Part shown: piece by piece, positions 35,987-46,787 of the stretch
Layout of the letters: each line of letters begins with the position of its first letter
Position numbering within the stretch: position 1 is the first letter of the stretch
DNA from: Anthostomella pinea
Taxonomy: Eukaryota; Ascomycota; Sordariomycetes; Xylariales; Xylariaceae
DNA: 64,000 bases
Reading direction: 5' to 3'
Assembly: GCA_963556695.1 (NCBI GenBank)
Contig: CAUWAG010000006.1
Span: forward strand, 2,852,001 to 2,916,000
Made by a program: the position numbers and the translations under genes
The notes under the pieces: generated by a model
Seen by the model: the letters and a program-made list of their open reading frames with translations, nothing else
The model's database searches: none
What the model was told of the DNA's origin: nothing

Positions 35987-36621
35987 TCTTTATCTTCTGG
36001 CCTGGGTCGCTAGGTATATATTTTTGCTCTTTCATGTCACACTGATATCTGATCTTCAGGGGCCTCTTGTCAACCCTTTGATGATGGTCAGTTGAACACA
36101 ATAATAAGCTGGTCTCTGAAGTACAGTAACTTTTCATGAGTGACACGCAACAGCAGGCAGGTAGTCTAAGTTGAGTTCGAGTCATCGCCGCTGTCAAGCG
36201 ACAACATGAATACCCCCAACTGTACACACATCACAACTACATGCGTCAGAACAAACAGCAAGCGATCTTTCATTCCTATATTAACTTTCTGCTGGCCATG
36301 CCTATTCACTGCAGACAAGAAGTTCATTTCATATGGAACAGACGATGCGAGGCGCGACACTGCCCTTGCGAAGTGACAGTAACTCAGTCGGGCGTAGCGG
36401 CACAACTACGCTTTGACCTCCTTAAAATCCAACCTCACTTCATTTTGTGCAACTTCAACCACCCTTTCCAGTTTTAACTAGAGCTGCTATGCTTTGATCT
36501 TACCCTACAGGTACTTGCTTACCTCCAACCTTTCTCGTCGCTCACTATTCGTTTTTGCATCACTCTCCTTAATGCTATAAACCACACAAGCCCGCCCGAG
36601 CGTCACTGCGCTACTAGCAAC
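35987..36621. other. Intergenic, 635 bp
   Basis: Between the tRNA and the Cys-rich gene. The last ~150 bp (C/T-rich text, then CTATAAACC near 36576) look like promoter and leader of the downstream gene. No other feature seen. Confidence 0.45.
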
Positions 36622-37467
36622 ATGTCCACAACCACCGCCGCGGCGTGCGCATCCACGCCCTCACTCCCCATCCCGGACACATACCACAGCGGCTACAGCT
36701 GCATGCAGCCAGCGGCCGCGAATCTGCGTTTCGCGACGTGCTGCTGGAACAACCCCGTCAACTACCTGAACGCCGACAAGTGCTTCGAGTGGTGTCACGT
36801 GACCGAAGACTGGTACACATCCATCTCCCTGCTGCCCGTTGCCCCTTTCGACGTCGGCAACGCCTCAGACACCGGCGCAAGCAACGGAACGGAGCGCCTG
36901 CGCCTCTCCATGAAGGCATGTCTGCACGCCGACGACTTCCCCGCCGTGGCGGACGACGAACTGATATGCCAGGCAAACTCCGACGCCACGGCGTCCCTCC
37001 AACCCAACGCAACCGCGGCGGACAGCTGCGCGCTCGCACACCCGGCCCTCGCGGTCGGTGGGATCATCCCCGCATCGCCGCCTTCATGCGGCAAGGTGTA
37101 CGACGCCGCGACCGACAGCAACGAGACCTTTGCCAGGTGCTGCGACTGGGCGCCACGGAAGTTCGCAAACCACCACTGCGACGACTACTGCTACCTACCG
37201 CACGGCAACGCGTACATGGGGAAAGGCAACTTGACGGATCTCGACGCCGTGGATAGCTTCAAGCGCTGCATGTTGGACTTGGGCGGCGGCGAGAAGGCCC
37301 TTGATGGGATCAGCTGCCAGTGGAACGAGAGCATGCGCGACCTGAAGGCCCACAATATTACGACCACTGCGTACCTGAAGGGTGCGGCGGGACGGAGCAT
37401 GGGCGTGTCGTGGGGTCTGGCCGTGCTGGTGGGTTCACTGGCGCTGCTTGGCGTGGTTGCGACTTGA
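36622..37467 (+). CDS. Cys-rich glycosylated surface protein with hydrophobic C-terminus
   Basis: Single exon of 281 residues. Two homologous Cys modules are visible: FATCCWNNPVNYLNADKCFE (about residues 38-57) and FARCCDWAPRKFANHHCDDY (about 172-191), each followed by a pattern ending in MKAC or FKRC, so the protein arose by internal duplication. There are at least six Asn-X-Ser/Thr sites. The C-terminal 22 residues (SWGLAVLVGSLALLGVVAT) are hydrophobic after a small-residue stretch, as in a GPI-anchor signal or a tail anchor. Glycosylation sites and the anchor argue for the cell surface, but the visible N-terminus (MSTTTAAACASTPSLP) is not a normal signal peptide. An upstream exon or an unconventional signal may be missing; no upstream in-frame ATG was found. 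Confidence 0.7.
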   Translation: MSTTTAAACASTPSLPIPDTYHSGYSCMQPAAANLRFATCCWNNPVNYLNADKCFEWCHVTEDWYTSISLLPVAPFDVGNASDTGASNGTERLRLSMKACLHADDFPAVADDELICQANSDATASLQPNATAADSCALAHPALAVGGIIPASPPSCGKVYDAATDSNETFARCCDWAPRKFANHHCDDYCYLPHGNAYMGKGNLTDLDAVDSFKRCMLDLGGGEKALDGISCQWNESMRDLKAHNITTTAYLKGAAGRSMGVSWGLAVLVGSLALLGVVAT

Positions 37468-38160
37468 CGGATGAAATCTTCACACTAAAACCTTTGTTAT
37501 ATATACGACATAATCAACACATATCTTTTAACACCGCTAAAAGCTCCCGGAGTTCCATTCTGCATCGCGGTCAACTCTGCGGAGGGAATACCTATAGGTC
37601 TACGTTGTTGCTTGCTACAATGTGCTTTTAGGTCTAGCTATTATTGTTATAGGTTTGTGCCCTTTTGAAAGACGCCGTCTTAAGCAGGTTGTAAGTCAAA
37701 TCACTTATGGTCCAGTGTTACGGCATTAAATGTCAACCTTACAGCCTTACGAGTTAACCTTTGCATATATCTATTCTTATTTTTTTAGTTAACTTTTATT
37801 CTTTTTATTACGTATATTAATAAGGTTATTTTTAAAATATTTTAATAGTCAAGATGTAATAGTTTAATATATTATTAAAAAGATTAATTTCCAAAAAAAT
37901 TAAAAAAATTCGGTTGCTTTACCTTTGTTTTATTCTAAATGTTATCCCGGTTATATCTCTTTATACGCTTTAACTTAAGATTATATCCGACCACTTAGGT
38001 AACCTTATAAACGTATTACTTTTAAATAAACCAATACCTCTTTAATTTTACCTACTTATATTCGCTTTCTTTCTATTTAGCTTAATATTTTTACAATTAT
38101 TAAGAGGTATATTAAATGAGTTAACTTTATATACTCAAGAATAAGTTTCGATAACGACGA

Positions 38161-38352
38161 TGTAAGGGTATTGTACCGGCATGTCAGGCCGACTGGTCAC
38201 CGATCGGAGCCCTAAGCCTCTATTACCACATTTCTTTTAAAACGCCTAATTCCCACAAATATACCAGGAGATATTGAAGTACCCTCATACACCTACTCCT
38301 TGGAATCACCGCCATCACCTTGCTTCAACATTCAGCTACCTTAAACCTTGCA
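38161..38352. repeat. Solo LTR, family epsilon
   Basis: 192 bp from TGTAAGGGTATTG to AAACCTTGCA, with inverted ends TGTAAGG/CCTTGCA. The flanks are identical GACGA pentamers (38156-38160 and 38353-38357). Only one copy in the window. Confidence 0.75.
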
Positions 38353-39090
38353 GACGAATTAGCTATATATTAACTTAATTTAAAATGTTTAACCTTTTAA
38401 ATTTTTAATTTTACAATAATCTCAACAAGAATTGCTTTTCAAATCTTAAATAAACTAATTTATTTCAAGCTTTTCTAAAAAGCTCAGACTGTACATTTTT
38501 TTCTATAAATTACTTTTTAATTTATACCGATATTATTTCGACTGAGCTCTATTATTAAAACGCTCAGGTTGAACGTTTGAAGTTTAAAGTTTTTAATTTT
38601 TAAAATAAACTTCATAGCGCCGCTAGTTTACTTTAACACTAGAAGGCTTATTCTTAAAACCTTTAAGCCTTATACATTAAAAATTAAGACTTTTGACTTG
38701 AAAACGGCTACTTTTAAAAACAATTTTACCATATAGATAATACAACTTAACTTAGTTATTACGCCGGTAATAATACAATTTTTTAACGTTAAGAAAGTAT
38801 TAACATCTTCATTTTTTCAAAAAATAAGAAAGACTTTATTTTCAAGTAAGAAAAATATATTAATCAAAATACAGAGTATTATGTTAAGATAATATTCAGT
38901 AAAAACGCGGTTTTTAATAGTATTAATTATAATAAATATAACAATTTAGAAGATTTAAAACCTTAAACGCTTTAAATAAGCTTACTAGTTATTTACTTAG
39001 GTTTGTTTTAATTTTTATATTATACTAACGCTTTTACCGTTATTAATAAATAAAAAGTCGAAATATTTAAAAACATGGATTATTAAGAAC

Positions 39091-39302
39091 TGTCACGGCG
39101 AGCATACTGTGGAGCTGTGACATGGCCTGCAGCAAGCAGCTATTACTCTATTGACGAGAATATCAAGACTAGAGAGAAAAGGAAGAGAGAGAGAGATAGG
39201 TACAGCGGGAGGTTGCCCCTTTAAGGGGATCCTCTGGTCAGATCCTTCCCTTATTGGGAAGTATCGGCTTGTCATGTGGGAAGGTCTGTGCAGGCCGTCA
39301 CA
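39091..39302. repeat. Solo LTR, family alpha copy 2
   Basis: 212 bp, nearly identical to the copy at 27101 and in the same orientation, ends TGTCACGG/CCGTCACA. The flanks are identical AGAAC pentamers (39086-39090 and 39303-39307). Confidence 0.88.
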
Positions 39303-39900
39303 AGAACCATAAAACGCTCTCATTCCGATTTCTAGCCGGTTTAACTATATAGATCTTACTAAGTAAGTTTTAATATTTCGTAATTTTATTAAGAATATTC
39401 TAAAGTTTTAATTATAACATTTAAAAAGTAAATCCGCAATTTTTCTTTTCTTTTTATTATAATTGAAGAACTTTTGTTTAAAGGCGTTATAAGATAAACT
39501 CATAAATTTTAACAAACTTCATATTTTCGCAGCTTTATTACCGTTAACAAAAAAACTTATCATTATTAAAAATGCTTTTGTAATTATTATAACGAAAAAA
39601 GTTATTACGTTTTGGATTATTTAAGAGGATAAAAGTTCAATAGCGTTGAAAAAAAGTCGAATTAAAAAGAAAAGAAAAAGAAAAACATTTAAAGATAATT
39701 ACATTTAACAGTAACTATTTGAACGTTAATTAAAGTGCAGGCCAGACTTATATATACGTATAACAAGCTTTAATCTGATATTTTCCCACCTTTATTTTAC
39801 CTTGAAAAACTATTATAACTATATATTTATTTTTTCTCAATATGAGCTATAAATTATAAGGTTTCATTAACTTTAAGTTTACGTAACAATCTTACTTTAC

Positions 39901-40066
39901 TGATACGTGGCACCAGGGGTGGCAGATTGGAGACCCACTGTACGCTAGAAGATAGATTAGATAAGAGAAGGCTGCACTATAAATGTGTGTAGCTCTTGCC
40001 CTTCTAGCTTAGGTTCTTCAACCCTCTCACCACACACAATACACACCCTTATAGCCACACGCTTCA
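39901..40066 (+). repeat. Solo LTR, family delta
   Basis: 166 bp from TGATACGTGGCACC to CACACGCTTCA. The flanks are identical TTTAC pentamers (39896-39900 and 40067-40071). An internal CTATAAATG near 39977 followed by a C/T-rich stretch looks like a TATA box and transcription start, which suggests the given orientation. Confidence 0.72.
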
Positions 40067-40476
40067 TTTACTTTCGAACTATTTTTATACTCATGGGCTT
40101 TTCACTTAATAAATAAGATTATCAAAGGTTTTATTTGTTAATAAGTTATTTTTAAACATTGAGATAAAAGACTTTTAAAAACTTAAGTTTATTTCTCAAA
40201 CTATGCAACGGCTTAGATTTAATTTTAAACTTATTGGGATTATAACATTATAATTTGATTATTAATCAATTCGTTAATATTATTGAACTTAAAATTTCAA
40301 AATTCCCCGCTAACTATACTATTTAAAAAGCATTAATAAACTTTTAATATATTTTTACGACATAATTAAAATGCGTCTTATTTAAAAAAGTAAAAAACAA
40401 AAAGTTGATTTCAATTAATAAGGTTAATTTAATTTTAAACCGGCTTGTTATGAACTTATCGCTAATTCTTACTTGA

Positions 40477-40970
40477 TGTGACGAGCCGTCTAACCTATAA
40501 GGCTAGAGGGTTCTATAGGGTTTATATTCTGAGGTAAGTCAACACAAAAGACGATAGAGGCTTCTGTTAACTAGAAGACACTTAGATGCTGGGGCTTGGT
40601 CTGAACTGGGTTCACTGCGTAGTTGAGTCGTCAGGAGATTTCTCCCACCTTAGGGTTGGCTAAGATGCTTAGATTGATCACTAAGGTAAAGACTGTCTAT
40701 CTATCTAGCTGGGAAATGTCTGTCCTTATATATCCAATCTCTCCCTCACTGATGGAGTAGGATCACCTTGTCCCGGAGTGATGCTCACTAGCCCACTCCC
40801 TGATCCAGTGATCCTCACAGGCTCACTCCGTGATCCAGTGATCCGTCACGTGACCCTTTGTTATGTAATCCGTAATACCCATTGTTCTGTTCCTGTCTTC
40901 TGATTCCATTGGTTCTTAGTGTACTCCCCTTGGCCCTCCAACAGGCCGTGGTATTTGTTGGTTCATAACA
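40477..40970 (+). repeat. Solo LTR, family gamma copy 2
   Basis: 494 bp from TGTGACGAGCCGTC to GGTTCATAACA, similar over most of its length to the copy at 25407 but diverged around the GTGATCC-rich stretch (40745-40860). The flanks are identical CTTGA pentamers. Confidence 0.82.
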
Positions 40971-41204
40971 CTTGATTTAAATGTTTACTAGATAAAACGT
41001 GTACTAAATTCGCTATTATTAAGATAAACGCAGTAAGTTTTGTAACGGCAATTAAATAAAAAGGTATTTAAGTAAATTTCTTAACACTTTAAAGAATTCA
41101 CGATATAATAAACGTTTTAAAATTAAATATAATTTTTTATTAAAAAAACGTAAACTAGGTGCTATTAGGTACGATTAATAATCGATTTATAAAGCGAATT
41201 ATAT

Positions 41205-41898
41205 TTAATCCGTTAGCATGAGCCCTCCGAGAGCTTGGGAGTTTGGGAGATACTGTTCCCGTTGCAGGCCCAGGGTGATACCGCACTGAGGGCTCAGGTG
41301 ATCCCCCAAGTTTTCGACCCCGTCCCGAATGATATCGCTCGGCACCATATCGTAAAGCTTGGATGAAGTTATGGCCACCAGCCATCCGAAACCCGGCTCG
41401 GTGTCTAACTGGAAGTGCCTATTGGCGAACAGCGCCTGGCTGGCCGGGCCGCTTTTCAGTGCGGTCGCGATGTCCAGGTCGTTCTCATGGAATTTGATTT
41501 CGTATGCGTATTCGGGTACATGTTAGCGTGCAGTAGACCGGCTAACTTACCTCCTTGTCAACCTCGTTGTTTTGACCGAAGTCGTGCCATGCCAGCTCGA
41601 AGAGCAAGTAACTCCGATCATTCTTGAATCCTGTCGCTTGCGTCGGTCGTCGCTTTGAGCCTCGCTCCTTGTCACTCTGGGGTATACGAAAGGCCGGTGA
41701 TCTTGCGTAGGTTGAATATCGGATGTGGTCCGGGAGATGTGCTCAACAATCTGGATGAGAGGCTGCTTGCACAGCGGCGGGTTGTGGTAGAGTTACCAGG
41801 TGCCCACCGGCGACCACCGCCATATGCATGAAACGAGCACCTGCTTCCAGCAGTGGCACAAGTGCTGCCTGACACTCGGCGTATCTTCCCTCCTCCAT
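41205..41898 (-). pseudogene. Unknown gene relic (3' part)
   Basis: Read from ATG 41898: MEEGRYAECQAALVPLLEAG, then GGHLVTLPQPAAVQAASHPD, a Cys and a TGA (TGA probably from CGA), then YLLFELAWHDFGQNNEVDKE. A GTAAGT donor follows, and the continuation PEYAYEIKFHENDLDIATAL ... FGWLVAITSSKLYDMVPSD ends at a stop at 41205. The coding character is clear on both sides, but no valid acceptor joins them (the candidate intron would be only ~35 nt and lacks AG). With one nonsense codon and a damaged splice site, this is a decayed gene end at the edge of the AT-rich block. The family is not recognised. Confidence 0.5.
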
Positions 41899-42327
41899 CA
41901 CCGCAACCTCTCAGATGTGTCTGGCAGTCGGCCATCAAAATAGAGATGGATGTGGTTTGATTTCGCACGTCGATGCAAGTAAAGGCAAGGCCGCGAGTCG
42001 ACCTCAGACTACGTCTCCGTCGTGACCGACGTGGCAGACGTGATGTACAAATGCATCACCCAATACGACCTATGCGTGCCTTTCCCAGTCTTTTCGGCAC
42101 CCACACACAAGATCCCAACTGCGTCTTGGGCTAACACGTACCTACCTAAGGTATACGCTGCCAGTTCTCATTTGTGATAACCCAGGGCCCATAGTTGCTA
42201 CCCGGCGGGTGATTTTATGTTTACTGTCACATCGCTGGGTCACAAACACTATACGAGTGGTATGGTTTTCGGGCAAAGTCAGCTTTCCATTATGGTTGTT
42301 CTATCTGCAGTGAGTATGTGCTCCTTT

Positions 42328-43516
42328 CTAGTCGCTGTACAGGTCTATCAGATCCTCCTGAGGCTGCTCAACAGCCTCGTGCGACCGACGATTCAGCTCC
42401 AGCTGCTCGTTCTGACGTCTGATCAGAGACTCGGCCAGCTCGAGCTTCCGAGCCAGTTCGGCCAGCTGCCATTCGCTGTCCCATTCTCTGTCGCCCAGCG
42501 GATCATTCTTCTTGGTCAGCTGCTCATCCTTCTGCACCAGCTGCTCATTCTTCTGCGCCAGCTGCCATTGGATGTCAGTCAACTGCTGATCCTTCAGCTC
42601 CAGCTGCTCCTGGATCACAGTCAACTGCTGATCTTTCAGCTCCAGCTCCTCCCGGATCCATGCCAAAAGCGCCCTCTGCATTCTATTAGCTGGTGAAACC
42701 AAGACGAGTCGCGCGACAGGAACGTACCGTCGCCATCAGCGGATCCGACCTCTGAAGGATCGTACTCCCGAATCTCGGCAAATCTCCGCACCGGGTCAAT
42801 GGACAGATCGGGTACAGCATGCGTAGTGTACCACGAGCCAGGCTCCGGCGCCGGGACCTGAAGGTTCGCCCAAAGACGGCCCAGCTCCTCAGCACGCAGA
42901 GGCGGCACAACCGCCATGCATTGTCTCAGTTCGGCGATGGAAAGCTCGATCGTGGCGAAGGCATACAGAATGAGAAATCGTCTCTCCTCACCCATGCCCG
43001 CAACCATGTCGGCAACCATGTCAGGGCCCAAGCATACGTCCCCACTCTTCCACTTCACGACTGCCTTGAGCCTGCTCGCGCGAAGATTGTAGCTCTGTCC
43101 AAAACCTTTCCGTCCAGCGTGGATCACATCCCGCAGTGTCAGCTCGCTGTGCTGCGAGTTCATCAGGGCCTTGATCGCTTCCATGTCCACGGGTTTCGTA
43201 ATTGATGAAGGGCTCAGTACATATGGAGCAGGCTCCTGAACCTCGCAAGGTTTGAACTACTGGCCACCAAACGACGGGACTAAAAGCAAGTTAGCATTAG
43301 CAGTTAAAAATAAGCTGGGAAATACAGACAAAGCATGTTGTAAACCTGCACAAGAACCTGGTACTTTACCCACTGAGGGTTCGTCTTGTCGCTACAGACT
43401 CCAGCGATAGCTATGAGTCTGCCATGGAGGATGGGCGCGATGACCGAGAACGGGACATCACCAGATGCCATCTGCCGGGCGATATGAGACGCCGCAATCG
43501 GCAAAGACGTGGCCAT
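42328..43516 (-). CDS. Hypothetical coiled-coil protein
   Basis: A three-exon model, 43516-43346, 43256-42728 and 42689-42328, gives 353 residues in frame. Intron 1 has GTTTAC, GCTAAC and an AG acceptor; intron 2 (GTACGT...CACCAG) is only 38 nt and lacks a clear branch site, so the second join is uncertain; without it the protein would end at 42636. Exon 1 encodes MATSLPIAASHIARQMASGD; the middle part has no known domain. Exon 3 is a strong coiled coil with repeated QLELKDQQLT-type blocks (EELELKDQQLTVIQEQLELK). No signal peptide or membrane segment. Its upstream region is the tandem repeat at 43545-44060. Confidence 0.5.
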
Positions 43517-43544
43517 CTTGTCGAATTGTAGGAGAGGGATTGAG

Positions 43545-44060
43545 TTGTCAAGATGTAACAATGCACGTGTGCAAGTAGTAAAGTTGTCCTGATGATGAAG
43601 TTCAGAAGGTAGTAGCAGGAATGAAGGCGGTGCAGATGTACCAGATGTCAAGATGCGGCTGTTTACTGTTGCAGGTGGAATGCACCAGTGCTCCGGCACA
43701 GGCTGTCGGATTATCTGGATGATCGAGGTTAGACGGCACAGGACGGGAATGGAAGTGGTGCAGAAGTACCCGGTTTCGAGATGTAGCAGTAATCTCGTGT
43801 AGGTGCAGGTTGTGGACTGGTCCTGATGATGGATGTCAGAAGGTGAAGCGCAGGAATGAAAGTGTGTAAGAATATTGTACCTTATGCCGAGAAGCAACAG
43901 TGCATCAGTGCAGACGGAGATAGCACTGCGTGCGAATTGTCTTGATGATGGAGTCATAATGCAGGGCAGGGAATAGGTATGTGCATAAATACCTGGTCTC
44001 GAGATGCAGTACCCTGGGTGCAGGTTGTGGACTTGTCCTGATGATGGAGGCTGAGAAGGG
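43545..44060. repeat. Degenerate ~93-126-bp tandem repeats
   Basis: Five units marked by the anchor TTGTCCTGATGATGG (near 43588, 43714, 43821, 43941 and 44034), each followed by a CAGAAGG/AGCAGGAATG part and a GAGATGTAGCAGT/GTGCAGG part. One related unit is in copy B (anchor near 45553). They lie just upstream of the coiled-coil gene. Confidence 0.65.
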
Positions 44061-44429
44061 AAAAGATTTTCAAGGGAGAAGGTGAAAAGCCGGAGAGAAG
44101 TTGGTGGGGTAATGGGAGCGAGTCACGCTCAAATTTGAAGTTTTCGTGCGTGCAAGGCGGGGAAGGGTTTCTGCCATCAGTAATCATAGAGACACCCCCT
44201 CTGTTTACAAGTCAGGGTGAAAATTAAACTGAGCTGGTAGGTACCTCAGGTCGTCCCTGCCTCAGGACTTATTTCAACCTTGCATGACATCATTCTCCGT
44301 CTGTGACACGGCACGGGGGTCATCGACCGGAAGATTGGCCCCGGGTGTTCGTTCCTTTTCGATGTGTGCTCGTATCTGTAGCTGAAACCGTGTCGTTTCT
44401 CTGAACATCCCTTTAATCATTGCTAGTTA

Positions 44430-45010
44430 TGGTTTTCTTCTTTTAATTTTATCAAACGGTACGTGAAGGTCTCTGCGATTTAGATCTTAATATATGCTAT
44501 TACGTTTGTTCTTTTCTTTTCAAGACTAACGTGTTTAAAATAAAAAATAAGACGTTTATCTTTAACTTTTTATTTTAAGCTTGTAGAATTTTTTATTAAT
44601 ATATATTATATACGCTTATCTGGCATTTGTAATTAATATAGATAAAATAATAATATAAGATATAAGAAATATACCGCTTAATCCGTTGATAAATAACTTT
44701 ATTATACCTGTTATTATACGTAATAAAATATCATTAATATCATAGTAAAAAGATATATAATATTACGTACCGGGTTTTAATAAACGCTTATAAAATCGAG
44801 CTAGCACGTACTTTATATTATTAAATACCACAAGGGGAAAAAGCTGTGGTATATACGGTAAAATTTATAAAATACCGATATATAGCGTTTTGAAATAATT
44901 AAAAAAGCTTTTTATCTATTTAATTTACACACTATCGATAGTATACCGGTACCTATATTTAAGATCATATCTGCCCAGCTGTTTTAAGCTATTACGTATA
45001 CTCTGCTAGT
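44430..45010. repeat. A+T-rich RIP-type block between cassette copies
   Basis: About 580 bp of strongly A/T-biased text without frames. The right edge (CGTATACTCTGCTAGTTC) already matches the left flank of cassette A (GGTATACGCTGCCAGTTC), so part of this block may be the RIP-mutated extension of copy B. Confidence 0.5.
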
Positions 45011-46235
45011 TCCTTTCCGTGATAAGCCAGGGGCTATAGTTACTGCCTGGCGGGTGATTATATGTTTACTGTTACATTATAGGGTCACAAACACTGCACA
45101 AGTGCGTATGGTTCGGGGCAAAGTCAGCTTTCCGTTATTGTTATTCTTTCTACCAGGAACAAGATCCCATTCGACCTCACACCAGTGATACGTATCAACA
45201 AAGTGGTCGTATCCGCAACCATCACAGGGTCGTGGGGTCCCAGAACTCCAGCCTGGGTCGGTGATGATAAGGGATCGGCGCAGCGTCGGTTAGTGACAAC
45301 TGCAGCAGCCGGTGCAAAAAACTTCTCTCTGTTTCGCGGAAGGCCCAGTGGTATCTCACTGAGCTTTGTCATGCCATCGAGGGCCACGCTGCATGATCAA
45401 TCAGCAATATCCACCGTAGAATGGGCTGGTGATTGGCAACTTACTGCGGCACGTGGAAATCGCCTATTCGTATTCTTCTCAGGATCATCCTCTCCTCAGG
45501 CAAGACCTTCGTATCGCGCTTGTTCCATATCGTTGAGGTTTACACAGGGTTGTCCTGATGGTGGTAGTTAGAAGATGCAGGAGAGCAATGAGCGTGGCAT
45601 ATGACCAATTTATGTTAAGATGTAGCAGTGCTTTGGTGCAGGTTGAGAGTGGTGAAGAAGAAAAGATGGATGGTATTGTATGATACGAAAGAAATGAGTA
45701 AAGAAAAGGAAAAAATATAGAGAATAAATGATGAGAGTGAATAAAATGGAATAAGAAAAGTGACAGAAACAAATAACTAATAAATAGAGAAATCCTAAGT
45801 CGTGGTCGGTGCATCTAACTAGATGATGCGTGCAACTGGTAAAGACGAAGACATAGCTGAGAGCAGTGTGAAGATGTGGGCGAAAACCCCAAACGACGGG
45901 AACTGTAATGTTGCTAGGGTGAGAAGGGAAAGTGGAAGGATATTGGGAGGGACACAACATATATAGTATCATCGCGGGTGCAGGGCGGTCATTGGTCTCT
46001 GCCGTTAGTAACCACAGAAACATTCCACCTGTTTCCCTGTGAGGGAAAAAACTAAAGTGATAGTATACCTCAAGCATCTATTCGTACCTTGGGTGACATC
46101 ATTATCAGTATGGGATATGAGTCATCGACCGGAGGTTAGTCTCAGGTATTCGTTTCTTTTCGCTTGTGTGCTCATGTCTAAAGCTGAATCCATTTCGGCC
46201 CTCAAAATTTTAATCCTTGCTGTCGTCTTTCTCCT
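45010..46235 (-). repeat. Duplicated cassette, copy B
   Basis: Matches copy A at both flanks (45010-45150 and about 45545-46235) but is only ~1.2 kb long, with one tandem-repeat unit instead of five and a different centre (45124-45488). The copies differ by scattered substitutions and small indels, so the duplication is old. Confidence 0.6.
45124..45488 (-). CDS. Small hypothetical protein in cassette B
   Basis: Two exons (45488-45445 and 45388-45124) join across a 56-nt intron with strong signals (GTAAGT, TGCTGATT, ATGCAG) to give 102 residues, MILRRIRIGDFHVP... to VERITITES. No known domain. The last codons (TITES and stop) lie in the flank shared with copy A, where the matching reading ends TIMES and stop. 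This suggests that both cassettes derive from genes with a common 3' end. Possibly a truncated remnant. Confidence 0.4.
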
Positions 46236-46787
46236 CTGGTCTCACCAAGAGACAGGTTAAGTCTCGTTCCACACCTCCGCCCTGCTGTTGCCATTGTAAT
46301 TCCCAACCCTACACCATAGCATACGAGTTATGGTTGATCCTCCTCGACAGGAAAGTTGCTTCACCATGTACCATGATTCGCGTGTTTCTGTCAATGTTTG
46401 GTGTTGTCTGTAGTCTAGCAAGCAGGATATGAACTGCGAATCATCGTCTTCGTGATTGTCATGTAAGATTGCTGCGCAGGAAAAGGGGTGACTGTTAATC
46501 TAAGATGGCCACGTCTCCCTACTACGCAGTTAGGTATGCCTGACGATACCAAGAAGTCTGAAGGCTTGAGAAAGGGCTGAGCATGCTTGACCTGGATGAC
46601 CAATGAGTTGAGCTAGGAAGAATTCCCAGGCAATTTTAGCCTGAAGGAGAACATACCCAGACGTTCTCGGGGTTCGGTTGACCAGAATACTAATAGAACT
46701 ATGCGTCTCCGCAGAACCTTAAGTTTACCTATTCAAAGTATCCCACGAATGAACGAGATATCCAAGAATTGATGTCTTCCTGCAATT
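46236..46787. other. Intergenic, 550 bp
   Basis: Downstream of the MFS gene. No frame or repeat recognised. Confidence 0.45.

Larger units (their letters stand above)
37700..41204. repeat. A+T-rich RIP-type block
   Basis: From about 37.7 kb the text becomes dominated by A/T with no usable frame up to 41.2 kb, except for four islands of normal composition that are solo LTRs (38161, 39091, 39901, 40477). The underlying repeat is too mutated to recognise. Confidence 0.7.
42150..44430 (-). repeat. Duplicated cassette, copy A
   Basis: Its left flank (about 42165-42310) and its right part (about 43545-44430) are homologous to 45010-45150 and 45545-46235 respectively, in the same orientation. Shared phrases include GGCGGGTGATT, ATGTTTACTGT, GGGTCACAAACACT, GGCAAAGTCAGCTTTCC, GACATCATT and GTCATCGACCGGA. 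The centre (42328-43516) encodes a coiled-coil protein that I cannot match to the centre of copy B. Confidence 0.6.

Noticed and set aside
25407..40970. One complete LTR element bounded by the two gamma LTRs
   Set aside because: They are 14.6 kb apart, each has its own different target duplication, and genes and a tRNA lie between them; they are independent solo LTRs.
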